A stretch of 64,000 nt of DNA from Paracyclopina nana (GCA_019096065.1 JAGUCH010000002.1:11544501-11608500); one strand, 5' to 3'. Counted from the stretch's first letter, positions 47,936 through 61,327 are shown. Numbers and translations: made by a program. The notes: generated by a model not told the origin, from the letters alone.

Positions 47936-50260
47936 TGTGGGAAAATTCGTTGCTACACATCAACGGCGCGTGCCAACAGTCAAACATCTGCCCTCACTAG
48001 AGACCCTCTGTAAACCGGGAAAACATGCGACCTTTCGGCCTTTACATCTAAAAGGAGGTGAGTTTCTGCCCTCAAAAATGGGCTCAAATCCCATTTTCAA
48101 CTATTTGTAGTTTTTTCATGAAGAGTCTCTAGCCAACCTCGATACATTTACCCTCTTCTTTTGATTCAATTAGTCCGCGGCGCAATATTTTGTTCTCGAG
48201 GACATTTTTCACGCGCGGCGTCATCGAGACCTTCCGTTTGCTGAATGCATGTCATTGGCCTTGATTTTCCAAGATGGCTGAAATGATGAGCGATATCAAA
48301 TAGCTCTTTTTTCGGGGTGTCCATCCATTCCACTTCCTCCCTTCTAATTACTTTCCAATTACTGGATGTTCCCACAGATTGGCCCCCCCTTAAAATATTA
48401 GGAGTTTAAAACTGCCTAGTTATCTCGAAGGACATCAGCAGCAACGGCTTTGTAAGAGATTACTCGTGGGAATTCCAGGCTGCGCAAGTTCATAAAAGTT
48501 TTTCCAAAGGTCACCTCGCTCATGCGGCATTCCGAACTCTTTTATTCACGCTGCTGCCGTTGGGAATTTTCGCATATTTCTCCCCGTTTCAATGCGGCTA
48601 ATTGAGCGTGAATAAAGGCCAATGCAAACAACAATAAACCAGGAATTTGGCGGCTTAAAAAGTGACCATATCGGGCGCGCTCAGCTTGAAGAATTGCATT
48701 CAAATCACCCATATTTCAGCGTGCCATGCACGAATCGGGTTTGAAAATGCTCCATTGCTGGAGTCAGCTGAGGTGAAACGCGTAAAATTGGTGGCTCAGC
48801 GAGCGAGAAAAAAAGCTGACTGTGGCTTCTTCCCTGATCGTTTGTGGCTAATTTTTATCTGGAGCCGTCGAGAATTCAAAGATTGCATAAAGTAGAAATC
48901 CGTGGCTGGCTTGTGAGAATGCTATGCCAAGGCTTTCATCAATTCCAAATTCTGCAGCTATGGAAGGCATTTCAAATGCTCACAAAATTCACAAATAGTT
49001 ATGGTATACTCACATATCGTTCCTGGCTTAATTACCAAAAACGGTTTTTCCCAGGGGGGCAAATTCCACCGTGTCAGTTGATTGAAATCAAAACAAACCT
49101 CTCTGCCTGCTTTGCACACACTCTCGCGCACATCCAGCCCCGAAAGGGGAAAGAATGCTTGAGAATCTTATGCCAAAAAAAAGCTTGAATATTTTCTCTT
49201 TTCAAGCCTCAAAAGTTGTGATCCATGGTGGTGACAATGCTACTTCTGCCATGCAGTCGACCAGAATTGTACTGGATTTCAACAAAGAATTTCGTTGGCT
49301 TGGCCAAAATTCCTTCTTCTTTTTAAAGCGCTCTGAATTCCTTTATGGACTCTTGGCTTTCAATGCATTCACCAGGATTTATGGTCTTGAAAAATGATGC
49401 CGTAAATGGACATAATATTGCATTCAGAGCATATAAGCTTTTTTTCCTGGGACATTTCAAAATTCACTGCGAGGAAAACAGCTCCAGGGTGGCTTCTTTT
49501 AAAGGTCCAACGCCCTTCCTGCGTCATGGAGGATGAGCACAAAGTTAGCATCAATTATTTTGCATTCAACAAGTTGTTGGCTGTTGCAGCACTCATAAGC
49601 ATCGTGGGAATATCCCTGTTTGTCTCCTTCAAAGTGACGATTCCTTATCTAAGATTGAATCTTTTTTGTTGCCACTTATCTCCAATTACGTTGCCATAAT
49701 TCAATGAAAAAGCCGAGCTTGATGCGTTATTATAGCCTGGAATTCTATCTGCAATTCCTTTGCATTGGAGATAATGTGAGCAAAAAATGGCCTTTCCCAG
49801 GAAATGATTGACCGCGTTGACCTCTGCGTTTTTACCTATGCACATCTCTCCACGGATATACCATGTATACCTGATCATTATGATGTGTGACCATTTGACC
49901 CACAACCAAAGGTGGGTGGGAAGAGCAGCGAGGAGTGCAGGGAAAAACCGTTGGTGACCCAAGCTGTGTGTGAACTATGTGCTTGAAAACTTCTTCGTTC
50001 TCACTCCTCTCTCAGCGCAGCAAGAGAGAGGGATATTGTGTTACTGCAATATGGCATAAGGAATTTCAATTTCATGGAAACTCTCACTTGACTATTTGTC
50101 ATCTGCGAGCGGCTAAAAATTGGTTTTATTTACCTGGCTGCTGTTGGAGTTTGACCTTTTGGCCCTCAGAGCTTAACCTTAGGATTAATTTCTAAGGCGT
50201 GAGCAGAGAAAGAAAGGTCATGATCTTTTCTTCTGCATGACTCAAAAGGAACCGTGGGAA
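47936..50260. promoter_or_regulatory. Su(H)/CSL site cluster 3, between the NRARP copies
   Basis: Strict sites at 47936-47943 (TGTGGGAA), 48369-48376 (TTCCCACA), 48465-48472 (CGTGGGAA), 49603-49610 (CGTGGGAA) and 50253-50260 (CGTGGGAA), plus TGTGAGAA at 48912-48919. A GCAGCTGC E-box (about 47912-47919) lies 17 bp before the first site. The DNA around is non-coding. Confidence 0.6.
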
Positions 50261-51256
50261 TTGTCTGATATCAAAAGATAAACGGTCACTATAGTGGCAT
50301 TTCTAAAGGAATGTAATTGAATCGTGAGCCTACAAAATGGCTAGATAGATCTTCCATCCCATTCAGAGGTGAGATCAAATATGCCTTTTGTCATCGGCCA
50401 AAAAAGCACGCATTCTATGCTCCAGATTCCAATTCATGCATTTATGTGACATAATGTTTCTAAAATCAACTTTTTAGCCAGCTTTCGTAGCATACGCTAT
50501 GTTTAAGTTACATGAAAATCCGACAGAGGTGAATTTCGTTTCATATTAGAAGAGGTCCCAGATTTGTATAGGACCTCTTGCAAGCTATTAACCATAAGAA
50601 TTCAGAAATGATGGCAATTTCTGGCAACATTTGAAATAGCATAGTATATTTTGAACAGGCCTTTGAGGCGTGTAATGCACTTTTTGGCGTTATTGGCAAG
50701 AAGCCATTAAGCCAAATTCAATTCAGCTTTGAGCATGGCAAACTTCAATTAAGCGAGAGAGTGGAAGATTTCAATTTAGACAAACAAGCCAGGGAGTTTC
50801 AATGCATGACGATGATTATCTGCAGCTCGGTCAAAATTATCTCGATATCTTTTTATAGCCTCTCATTTGTCCCAAACTGTTAAGCTAAGCAGGCATGCTG
50901 ATGTTTTGATGGAGCAGATTTTATGGACTGACATGGCCAGCTACTGGAAACTGGTAATTTGCACTTGGGAGCTCAAAATTGGCCCCCTTAAACCATCTCT
51001 GGAGAATTCTCATCATCATCATCGTTCAAGCACTTTTAACACTACCACTACTGCTCTGCTACTGCCCAGCCCTGGCCTGCATCTGAAAACACGCACAGCC
51101 AATTTAAACACCCAGTTTCGCGGACTAAACTTCACCTACTTTCCAGATGGCCAAGCCGTAAATTGGCCAAAAAATGCTATGCTACCTCATCAAATCGCAT
51201 AATAATACATAATAGAGGGAAACTTCTTTGGAACCGAGAGTGCCAAAAGCATTAAT

Positions 51257-51732
51257 GTCCTGTTGATGTACGCCCCCAACTCCTTAGGAAAATGCACGAA
51301 AAACTCCACAAGGAAAGGAGACAAATTGTCTTATGAAAAGCGCCAGCTCAAGCTAAAACAATCAGATTGACTTTAAGCCAGCTTGAAAGGAAACAAATCT
51401 AATTTTGGCTATTTTAAAGTGCTCCACATGTTAGTCCTTTTGAGCAAAATCAAAAGTTAAATTTCATCTTTTATTAAAGAAACGTGATGAAAGATAGTTT
51501 TGTCTAGAAATATGCTGAAAACCATGCGACAAAATAGCAAAAATTGCCGTTAAAAACGCTGCTCGGACCCAAGCTGAACTCGTAGAGTGGTAGTCAGCAA
51601 CAGATTCACTTTTCCTTAAGACAATTTTTTCCATTCCTTAAGGCTTTCTTAAAATACATGAACAGCATAAGGCCATTTTGAGGTGTTTTTCGTGCATTTT
51701 CCTAAGGAGTTTAGGGCGTACATGAACAGGAC
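51257..51732. mobile_element. 476-bp MITE with about 50-bp inverted ends
   Basis: The left arm 51257-51307 (GTCCTGTTGATGTACGCCCC onward) is the reverse complement of the right arm 51681-51732, with a few differences; both contain ACTCCTTAGGAAAATGCACG. There is no ORF inside. It lies in the middle of the only long gap (50.3-52.4 kb) in the series of Su(H) sites. Confidence 0.8.
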
Positions 51733-52383
51733 TACATCTTCTGAAATATGATTAAGTGATTTTGACGACCGCTTTTTTTCTGTTTAACTCAACTGCTATG
51801 AGAAAAATTACGTAGTAGAAGCCAAACAAAATTATCAAGACTTCTTGTCGGCACCTTTTTTGCTCTCTGGTTTCCTTTTGTTTGACCTCCCCGCGCGCGC
51901 ATTCAAGCTAAATTGAACGAGCAAAAATAGGAGTAGCCAGGGACATAATACAGTAGTAGTTTGGGTTAGTATGGGCGCGCAGTAATTACCATTACGTTAC
52001 TTTGTAACTGATAAACACACAGACCCTGTAATTAGCCTTTTTTTGACCAGCTACAGGGCAAAACCTTAAGTAATCTGGTGGCAAACTAGAGGCATGCAAA
52101 GGTTAACCGTGAGAAAATCAAGTTTAGCTGTGGGCATGGCCAACATTTAGCGCAAAGACGCTGCCTGCTTGTCAGCATTTTTTGCCACGAAAAATATCTC
52201 CTCCACTTTTAATTACGTGGAAATGACCAAGAGTATCAGTTTTATATTAACGACCAATTACCAGGGGAAAAAACTGATCAGGATGCATGAGTTGAAGATT
52301 TATGTAGCAGACGAGCACAATTCATTAATCCTTTGTATTCAGATCATTTAGAGGGACCATAAAAAATTGTGTATTACTACCAG

Positions 52384-54534
52384 CATGGGAAAGTTGATTG
52401 TTGCTACTATTATTGGCGATGAAAAAGCTGCATGCAGGTAAAAAAAAACATGTACGATCAAAATATAATTTTTGCTCCTCATGTTCCATTTTCCCACGCA
52501 TCCGGTCACGTCTGTGTGGGTCAAGCTGTTTCACACACAATTTTATGTGCTTCTACCTGCACAGCGTGGCCAAATGGCTCTGGGCCACATCTGGCAACTA
52601 AGCACTTCTGCCCAGATTCCCCCATTGTGAATTTCTACGCTCTCTTGCATGTGTAATGTAGAAGTAAAGACGATTTGCGGGGCTTCCAATTCAGATCTAT
52701 TTTCTAGAAGAGAAGATTTATAATTAGTTCCCGGCTTTTGCACTTACTAATAGGCATTAATACACTAATGACGTAGATGGCGCTAGTGCAGTAGGGTTGT
52801 GGGTCAAGGGCCGAGCCGCGTTTTTTAAGGCCCCATGGAATGCTTAAAGTTCCTCCATTACACCAGGTAAATTAATATGTGACGAGGGGAGAAGATCATT
52901 TGTTTTTCGTTGTTGATGAAATTGGGGTTTGCCCACCCCATGCAACTAAATTCTGGTCCAAGCTATGCATCATCATATGAGATGATAACCATCGTGGGAA
53001 CGTCTCACGGTCTTCTGAGCACTGAGCTGCTCGTCTTATCAACCTGAAGTGATCGACTTAAGCCTATTTTGGCAGCCCCTCATTATTGACCAATATTTTT
53101 TGCACCTGATGACATTGTCGATAAGATGAATGACATGCGATATTATGGCCGCGATGACCACCCAGGTGAGCCGTTGATTGATCGGGACATTGGAGATAGT
53201 CAGGGAATCCAATTTTGGCCCAAAAACGAACGATAATAGCCTCGATGATGAACCAGTTTTCCACCTCTTCTTGGGACTTGTCTCAATTTTAAAAGGTTGA
53301 GTTTCCCCCACATCATGAGGCCTGAAAGCTGATATAGGCACTGTAAGCTCTGGTCATTCATCATCATTAGAGTTCATCTATGAAAGGCATGGAATTATTT
53401 ATGGTTTGACCGGAATTCTTCCCACAACGCATGGGTGGGAAAAAAACGTCGGTTCTCACACATCATCTAAAACCATTGTGGCTTGAACAGCGATCTCACC
53501 CCCGCCCTGGAAATGCACGTATGGTGTACCTTACCTTGATGTTGATGATGGAGTTTGGAAAGGGCCATAGAACGCGAGGTGATGCAACGTTGACACAGGC
53601 TCATTCTAACTTGAGTGTTTGCTCAGCATCTTCTTATCAAACATTCAGAGATTTCAGCGAACATCGTGGGAAATTATTTGAGCCTTATCAAATGATTCCT
53701 TGTTTGCCTTTGCACGTCTCTCATAATGCTGAAATAATGCCAAAACGTCCAAGTGCCCAAAATAGCCAATTTTTCAGATTTTTATCGACAAAAATGTCCA
53801 CATGCAAAAAAGCCCCCTTTTGAAGTGCATTTCTGTCAATTTTCTTTTTTTTAAATTGGTTATGCGGAGCTCGTAATTGAAGAGTTTTGGAAAAAAAATA
53901 TTCTAATTAACCAGATAGAAAAAGTCGCATGCAGTCAAACTGTGATCAAATAAACCCACCCTCTGTTTAAGTGCCTTGTCATAAGCTGTTCATGCATGAC
54001 ATGTTTGTGAGCGTGGGATGGGAACTTTTTGAGCACTTCAAAATTCCTCAATTTTGGGTATAGAAGTGTAAACCTCACTCAATCGCAAGAAGCTGAAACG
54101 TATCTTCTGCTAGAAGAGCTTGGAAGTTAGGTTCCCACTGTGCACGACAATGGTGTATAAGGATGATGGGAAACAGGGAATTCTCAAGTAGCTCCTACTG
54201 CTCCTCACAGCGGATGTTGATTTCTCTTACAGAAAAAAGTAACACAAAAATATGTATTTTTTGGGCAAAATGTTTGTTTGCATAACGCATTCATCAAATA
54301 AGCTATGAGTGCTTTAAAAAATACTGTAATATGTTAACATGGTTGTGGTAATAGTAACAATAAACAATTCTTTTTTGCTGCCATAATTAACTGCTTATGT
54401 GGGATTGAGCATGAGAAGTCATTTGACGGGCGAAATTCAGGATTATCTCTTCCCAGCAGGGCAAAGTATGACTGTTTGTTAAGGTCATGTGACAGGAACT
54501 AGTGGGGGCACAGGAAATCTGTGAATTTCTCACA
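52384..54534. promoter_or_regulatory. Su(H)/CSL site cluster 4, downstream of NRARP copy 2
   Basis: Strict sites: 52491-52498 (TTCCCACG), 52993-53000 (CGTGGGAA), 53419-53426 (TTCCCACA), 53665-53672 (CGTGGGAA). Related: CATGGGAA 52384-52391, TTCTCACA 53453-53460 and 54527-54534. Around 53419-53460 three sites (one a GGTGGGAA variant at 53434-53441) lie within 42 bp in alternating orientation. Confidence 0.6.
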
Positions 54535-54935
54535 CTCCAACTCCTCCCACCCATAGTTGGGTTCTCATCATTGAATCATGACTAAACCAAACAAAATGGA
54601 CCTTTAACCCATGTGAATTACTCGTTTCTCTATTAGCAATGAAATCTTGGGAAATACTCGGTGGCTTTGAAAAAAACCAACCTTTCCAACCCCTTCACAA
54701 GAATCATGCTAACCAATGAATTTTTATATACTATCAAGTGTTCCTTTGGCTGGGAAAGTAGAGATTCAGTGAAACCTTGAATAGGCAACATAAAATGCTA
54801 TCTGTAGATAAAGTAATCGATTAGTTAAAATCATGAGGTGACTATGTTCATGGCTAGATTGCTGTTTATTCAACAAATAACATTAATCTGAATGCATATC
54901 ACAGACTATAAAATAGTTGGAAGGAAACACATGTG

Positions 54936-55550
54936 TCAATGTTTCAGGCTCATAATGTATGTCATGACACTGGACTGTCCTGAAAAGACAGCCAGATGGA
55001 GTGTAGAAAAGCCATCTCTGGTTGTGAGTCGATGATCTGCACCAAACTTGACCAAGACTTTGGCCATCGACAATTGGCCTTCAAGGCAGGATTGCTGCAA
55101 GGCTGTTCGGCCTTCACTGTTGTATTGGTTAATGCTGATTTTAGTCGAGTGTCGGTTCAAAAAGTCTTCAATCTTGGTCACCTGGCCTGCAGCTATCACA
55201 GATTCAAATTGCAGTTGGAGTTGAGTGTCCCGAGTTTTTGGCCTTTGGCAGCGTACCTCACAAGGTATGGTCAGGACAGGGCTCAGTGGTTGCAGCCTCT
55301 CTTCATACTTGTTCGCAAACCTTGGTTTTTTGCTCACATAACAAGGTTCCTCCTCACCAAATGGTCTTGATGGTGAACTGCAAGAAAGATTAATGTTAGC
55401 AAACTGGTCAATTATGTTGCTCGTGATCACCACTACTGACCTTGAGGGCGAGGCTGGTTCGGACGCAGCCGATGAGGTCACCGACATGGGCGAGGAAGGC
55501 TCCGAAAAGGCTGGTGAATAAACTTGGCCATTAACTTGGTAGTTAGACAT
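54936..55550 (-). CDS. NRARP: NRARP-like Notch-regulated ankyrin repeat protein, copy 2
   Basis: ATG at 55550 and stop at 54936. A 63-nt intron (55440-55378) is very likely: donor AAG|GTCAGT, branch-like GCTAAC, pyrimidine tract and TTGCAG. Spliced, the protein is 183 aa; because the intron has no stop and is a multiple of three, retention would add 21 residues in frame. The ankyrin part closely matches copy 1 (EGRTALQQSCLEGQLSMAKV, FGADHRLTTRDGFSTLHLA), as do the N-terminal GQVYSPAFSEPSSPM and FANKYEERLQPLSPV blocks. It has the same strand as copy 1, 8 kb away, so this is a tandem duplication. In the 3' UTR: a minus-strand TGTGAT (K-box-like, 54903-54898) and AATAAA (54870-54865). Confidence 0.87.
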   Translation of the reverse strand: MSNYQVNGQVYSPAFSEPSSPMSVTSSAASEPASPSRSVVVITSNIIDQFANINLSCSSPSRPFGEEEPCYVSKKPRFANKYEERLQPLSPVLTIPCEVRCQRPKTRDTQLQLQFESVIAAGQVTKIEDFLNRHSTKISINQYNSEGRTALQQSCLEGQLSMAKVLVKFGADHRLTTRDGFSTLHLAVFSGQSSVMTYIMSLKH

Positions 55551-55623
55551 GTTGCTCAGCACAGGGAAGTGTGTCCAGTCTTACTGATGAGAAGCTTGGG
55601 TTAACAGCAGAATTAGGCGTACC

Positions 55624-55631
55624 CGTGGGAA
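55624..55631 (+). promoter_or_regulatory. Su(H)/CSL site in the NRARP copy 2 promoter
   Basis: CGTGGGAA, 74 bp upstream of the ATG of copy 2 and so near the expected transcription start. It is the outermost strict site on this side of the locus. Confidence 0.6.
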
Positions 55632-57525
55632 TCGGGCAAAGTTGGGCAAGCTCTGAGCCTGTACAGCCGAGCAGTGAGACGCTAACGCTCGCCTGCGCCC
55701 CTAACCACTACTATCTTGAAGTTGTTGTTGTTCTGCTTCTTTTTACTACCTGGATTGGGACGCCAACGCCATCCTGGAATGTTAATTGGGGGCTCTTCTC
55801 AGACACAGCACTATTTTGGGCTCAAAAAGCTTCTTTATTTTCACTTTACAGCTCTGGTGGGAAAATCTTCTTTTTCAGCTCACTTTTTGATTCCACTCAA
55901 GTCAAATACAGTGTCCTTGGAGAAAGTCTACTTTTTGCCTTGTTAAGCTTACACTAGCAACACCATATAAGTTCACTTTGCAGCATTGTTAAACGAATTT
56001 TGGAATTATGATTCCTTATCATTTAACATAAAAAATGAGGACGTTAAATAGTCACTTTAAGTAACTGGGTTAGTTAAGTTACTTGCGGATTAAAATTAAT
56101 TGGTGGAGTGCAGAAGCACTTTTTGTCAAAAAGCCAGTTCGGCATAAAAGTCTTGAACTATTTGAGCCACATCAGTACGCAATTATAGCTTTGAAAGTAC
56201 GGACCGATAACTTCTTTATGAGATCAAGTACTGCGAAATTGAGGGACATTCAGGGGAAATCTTTATTTACTCAGTTCCTTAAAGCATCGTGAACAATCAT
56301 TAACTTTATAAAGTTATGATTAAAACACGCTTTATTAGAGAAATACGTAGCAGCAAACCTAGTTTATCTACTCAAATGATGCTCAGGCAAACCAGTATCT
56401 GAAGGCTCACCCATTAATGATTACCATATTTGCCGATATTTGCAACCAACATTGGTATGCAAGCCAGCAAAATTATATTTTTAGAAACTTTTGTCATTTT
56501 CCCATGCCCGCGCACTCAGTGGGGGGAAATGGGTAATTGATGTCTGACAGCTCACTTAGTCCTGTGGAATGCTGATGGATCAAAGCGATATTTGTTTACA
56601 TTTTCGAATTATGAGCAGGAAGTGAAAGGGAAATTGGAATTTAATTAACTGCCAACAACAGGAACTCGAACAAAATGCCACCGCACAGTGGATCAAAAAG
56701 CCGATTTTACATGCATGAGAAATTACGTCAAATCGCAGATTTCTGATTTTAGCACCCATTTTCAGCTTCTAATTTATAGGACTTCTAGGCTACCTAAAGA
56801 GCACAAATTAATGTTTATTGACAGATAAAGGTTCAAATTTGGTGAGGAAAACATAACTTTTGGGCAAAAGTTGACTTTGAGGAATTCAGTAGAACAGCAA
56901 CTTTGCACAATTTGAGGAAAAATGAAATCTCCCATAACTTTTGATTCCAAACGACTCCAATTGAGTGACCAAGTCAGGGAAGTCAAGCTTATAGCATAAA
57001 TTGATAATCCACCAGAATTGGCTGCTCTTACTTGCTCTCCCGGGTGCCAGAATGGCATAGTTTTAGCTTACTGCTAATAAGAAAAAGGTGCTTCGTTGAT
57101 TTCGCGACTTTTTTCCGTGCGCGTGAAATCGGCAAATAAACCCACTGTGCACCGCTCATTAAATGTAAGGGTTGACAAGAGCAACAAGCTAATTTCAAGT
57201 TTAACATTCTGAACTTGGAGAGCTTGATTACATTTGAAACACTGAGGAACTTTCAAAAATAATCATTTGAAAGCAATAAAAAACGAATTGGCTTACATTT
57301 ACGGCTTACGTAGCCATCTCATTGCATTTTGCATCAGCCTTGAACTTGTCTATCACATCCGTTTGAACAGCTGGTACTCAAAAAGGATCCTGCTGCATTC
57401 TGGACTGAAAGGAAATATTTTAATGTTACTTTCAAATAAATGCATCAAAGACGTACTTTAGGGAATTAATCACATTGGGGACTTAGCTTGAAATACCCTC
57501 AGGTTCTTGACTGATGCCCGTTCAT
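55632..57525. other. Gene-free upstream region of NRARP copy 2
   Basis: No supported coding exon. One weaker CSL-like site, TTCCCATG, is at 56499-56506. The right edge is the 3' side of the MYND gene. Confidence 0.4.
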
Positions 57526-58754
57526 TTAAGGGTAAAATTGGGGAAATGGATTTACCAAGCACGGATTGGCCACACGGTCATTATTATTGTCAAGATATTG
57601 GACAGCCCATGGGATTCTATGGAGGATCCTGTGGGCATACTTTAGGTGGTAGTAATGGTAAAACTCCTTCTCATTTGGAGGGCAGGGATCAATAAGCTTG
57701 GCCAACATACGAGGCCTTTCAACCTCTAGAATCCGGATGACTTTCTGAATGCTGGATTGTACAATGTCGGCGCTCCAAATCTTGAACACATCTCCAAAAA
57801 CCATCCGCTGAATTTTGTCCTTGGAAAAAAGCACTGATAAACCAATCAAAATAATCTTTCAACACGTGCACTCACAATGACCAAATCGACTTTCCTGAGG
57901 TCAGCAGCAGAAGTTCCGGATGAAGCTTGGTTCAAGGCAAGCATAAAAGCATCAAAGCTCTCGGAGCACGAGATGATCTTATCCCATACCACAAATCCCA
58001 ATGTCAACCCTGTTGCCAGGAACCTCGGTGGCATCTCAAAATCATCCCAATAAACATCCTGGAGTGTTTCTTGAAATAAGTGATAAGCTTCACCGAGTTT
58101 GCCTATGGTAAATCAAATCCAAACCAAAATTCAATGCAAAAAGGCAAATAAAAAAGCTTACCCATTTCCGTAAGAAAACTGATTGTTATGCATTTATCAT
58201 CCGGATCACCGACGTGCGAGAATCGGTAGGTCATGTTAGGGTTCAAATTATTCACGTAGAATTCCATTGCTCCATAATGATTATGCTGGAGAGCCAATTC
58301 CTCGATAGTTTCTAACCATTGAATCCTGGCAAAAATCTTACGGGCGTCAGACCTGCTACTGTTTTCAAAACCTGATAAAAAGAAGGAGAAAACTGAAAAT
58401 TCACAAAGCCAGAAATATACAAGCTTACCCTCATAGTGAGGGCTGTAGGTGAGTGAACAGATATTGTGGTAAATTCTTGATCGCTTGGATTTCCTAGAAT
58501 AAACCTTTGGACCATATTTTGAAGCTGCAAAAAATTTATGATGTTGACTTAAAATTAAAAAATATTCAATAGGTAACGTTACCAGCCAAAAAGTAGTGTA
58601 TGTCTCTGCAAATTGTCTTGTGGCTTGGATAATGCCTTAATTGGCAACTCCTGGAGCAATAAGTGAGAATTTGACAATCAGGACAAGTCTTGATCAATTC
58701 CGTTTCGCCAGACTTCTGGCAATAAACACAAAAAGGAGTCTTGGGTAAACTCAT
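57526..58754 (-). CDS. MYND-type zinc finger protein
   Basis: Six exons: 58754-58583, 58524-58429, 58371-58162, 58102-57876, 57819-57526 and consistent phases give about 332 aa in five joined coding blocks after the start exon is counted. Residues 9-50 are a MYND finger: CVYCQKSGETELIKTCPDC, then YCSRSCQLRHYPSHKTIC, with all seven Cys and the His in place. The rest is a globular region (WDDFEMPPRFLATGLTLGFV, IWSADIVQSSIQKVIRILEV) that I do not recognise; the lack of a SET domain argues against a SMYD methyltransferase, and an MSS51/ZMYND-like protein is one possibility. MYND fingers mostly bind Pro-rich peptides. The last acceptor is chosen as CCAAG|GAC (57820) because the upstream AG breaks the frame. 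Confidence 0.75.
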
Positions 58755-59971
<1,217 letters not shown>

Positions 59972-60443
59972 TCAGCAAGCGCAGCTTTCATGTCATGTCT
60001 ATCAAGACCTAGTTTTAGTATGTCAATAACATTCCAGCACGAAGAAAATTTTATGCATTTACACCAACACAAGAACATGTAATATCAAGAAAATCTTTGT
60101 ATTTCTAAAATCTATGACCTGATGATTAATCCATGTGATGAAGAAACTCTTATTATATGACAAATGTTTTACGCTCTTATAATGCTTACAAATAATGAAC
60201 TTTAATAATGGTTGTACCCAATCAGCGCTCGCATATTATTCGTGTGAACATTACATCGAAAATTGCTTGTTATGTAAAAAATACAAGCAAAGACTGTATT
60301 CTAGCTAAAAAATCATTTTGAATTTCCGCGCTTCCCACTATGAAGTCTGCAAAAATGTGCATGACCTTGCCTATCTAGTAGCCTGCATGAGCTGAGCTGA
60401 AATCTCAAAATTCACCTGTAGCAGCTTAACCGTAGAAAGTAAA
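59972..60443. other. Rab4 3' UTR and EndoU promoter
   Basis: AT-rich; no further gene is visible. Confidence 0.4.
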
Positions 60444-61327
60444 ATGGATGAGGATGAGGACTACGCATGTGACATGACTGAAGAGGAGCTGTTTGAGCTC
60501 ACCGAAAAGCTTTTGGACAATGATGAGAACAATTGTGCCAAATTCTTCAGGTATAACTACCAAGAACGTCGATGCGGCGAAGAAGACGTGTGCGACGAGC
60601 CACTATTTTCTGATGTTGATGAGGCCCTCTTTGAAGTACCAACCATCCGAACCTTGATGGCTCTACATGACAACTACAATCCGGTTTGTAATCCATAATT
60701 ATGTATCAGAAAGAAGTTAATTTTGTACATTTGCAGCTTGTCACAGAGGAGGAAGAAGTAACAAGGGAAGAAATCAAAGAAGAGCAAAATTTCATCGACT
60801 CAATCGTTGACACCAAAGTTACGGCGATTCTAATGGAGTTCCTCGTTGACAAAAAGCTCATTGCGCCTGACAACGTGATGGCCTTCAAAAGAATGCTGCA
60901 TAGAATGTGGTTTGCTCTGTATCCAAGAAGCAGAAGAACCAAAGGCTCTTGTGCGTTCGAGCACGTTTTCTTGGGAGAAGTGAAAAATGGCAAGGTAAAT
61001 GGGTTTCACAACTGGCTCTTCTTTCTTCTAGAAGAGCAGAGAGGCGATGTCAACTATTATGGCTTCAGCAAAGGCTTCAGCTTTGGCAGAGGTCGTGGTG
61101 GCATTCTCAAGACCATTTTCGAATGGGAAGGTTCAATTAAGCCAGTCAGTTCGATTTTCATGGGATTGAGCCCTGAGCTGGAAATGGCACTATATACTCT
61201 CAGCGTCCTTATCAAGCCTGATGATGCCTGCGAAATCTCCCTCGGTGGAAAACGCATTGAAATCCGAAATCACGTGTTCAAGCAGGACGGGAAAAAGTAC
61301 CTAGGGACAGCTTTTCCTGACATTTAA
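60444..61327 (+). CDS. EndoU (XendoU-type) endoribonuclease, not secreted
   Basis: Two exons, 60444-60683 and 60737-61327, total 276 aa. The C-terminal about 200 residues are an EndoU domain: catalytic His156 in FEHVFLGEVKNGKVNGFHNW, His171 in the same block, and Lys215 in SIKPVSSIFMGLSPELEMAL. All three residues of the catalytic triad are present, so the enzyme should be active. EndoU enzymes cut RNA after uridines, usually with Mn2+, leaving 2',3'-cyclic phosphate. The N-terminus is acidic with no signal peptide, so this is an intracellular form, unlike most animal ENDOU (placental protein 11-type) proteins with a secretion signal. AATAAA at 61342-61347. Confidence 0.9.

Noticed and set aside
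51010..51030. Short (CAT)n run
   Set aside because: About four units only; ordinary microsatellite.
43122..53672. Canonical Su(H) paired sites (head-to-head with 15-17-bp spacer)
   Set aside because: I looked for CGTGGGAA followed by TTCCCACG at that spacing and found none. The pair at 47013/47040 points outward and the trio at 53419-53460 has the wrong spacing.
55571..55957. 128-codon plus-strand frame upstream of NRARP copy 2
   Set aside because: No domain, no splice support, and composition like the surrounding non-coding DNA; it overlaps the NRARP promoter.
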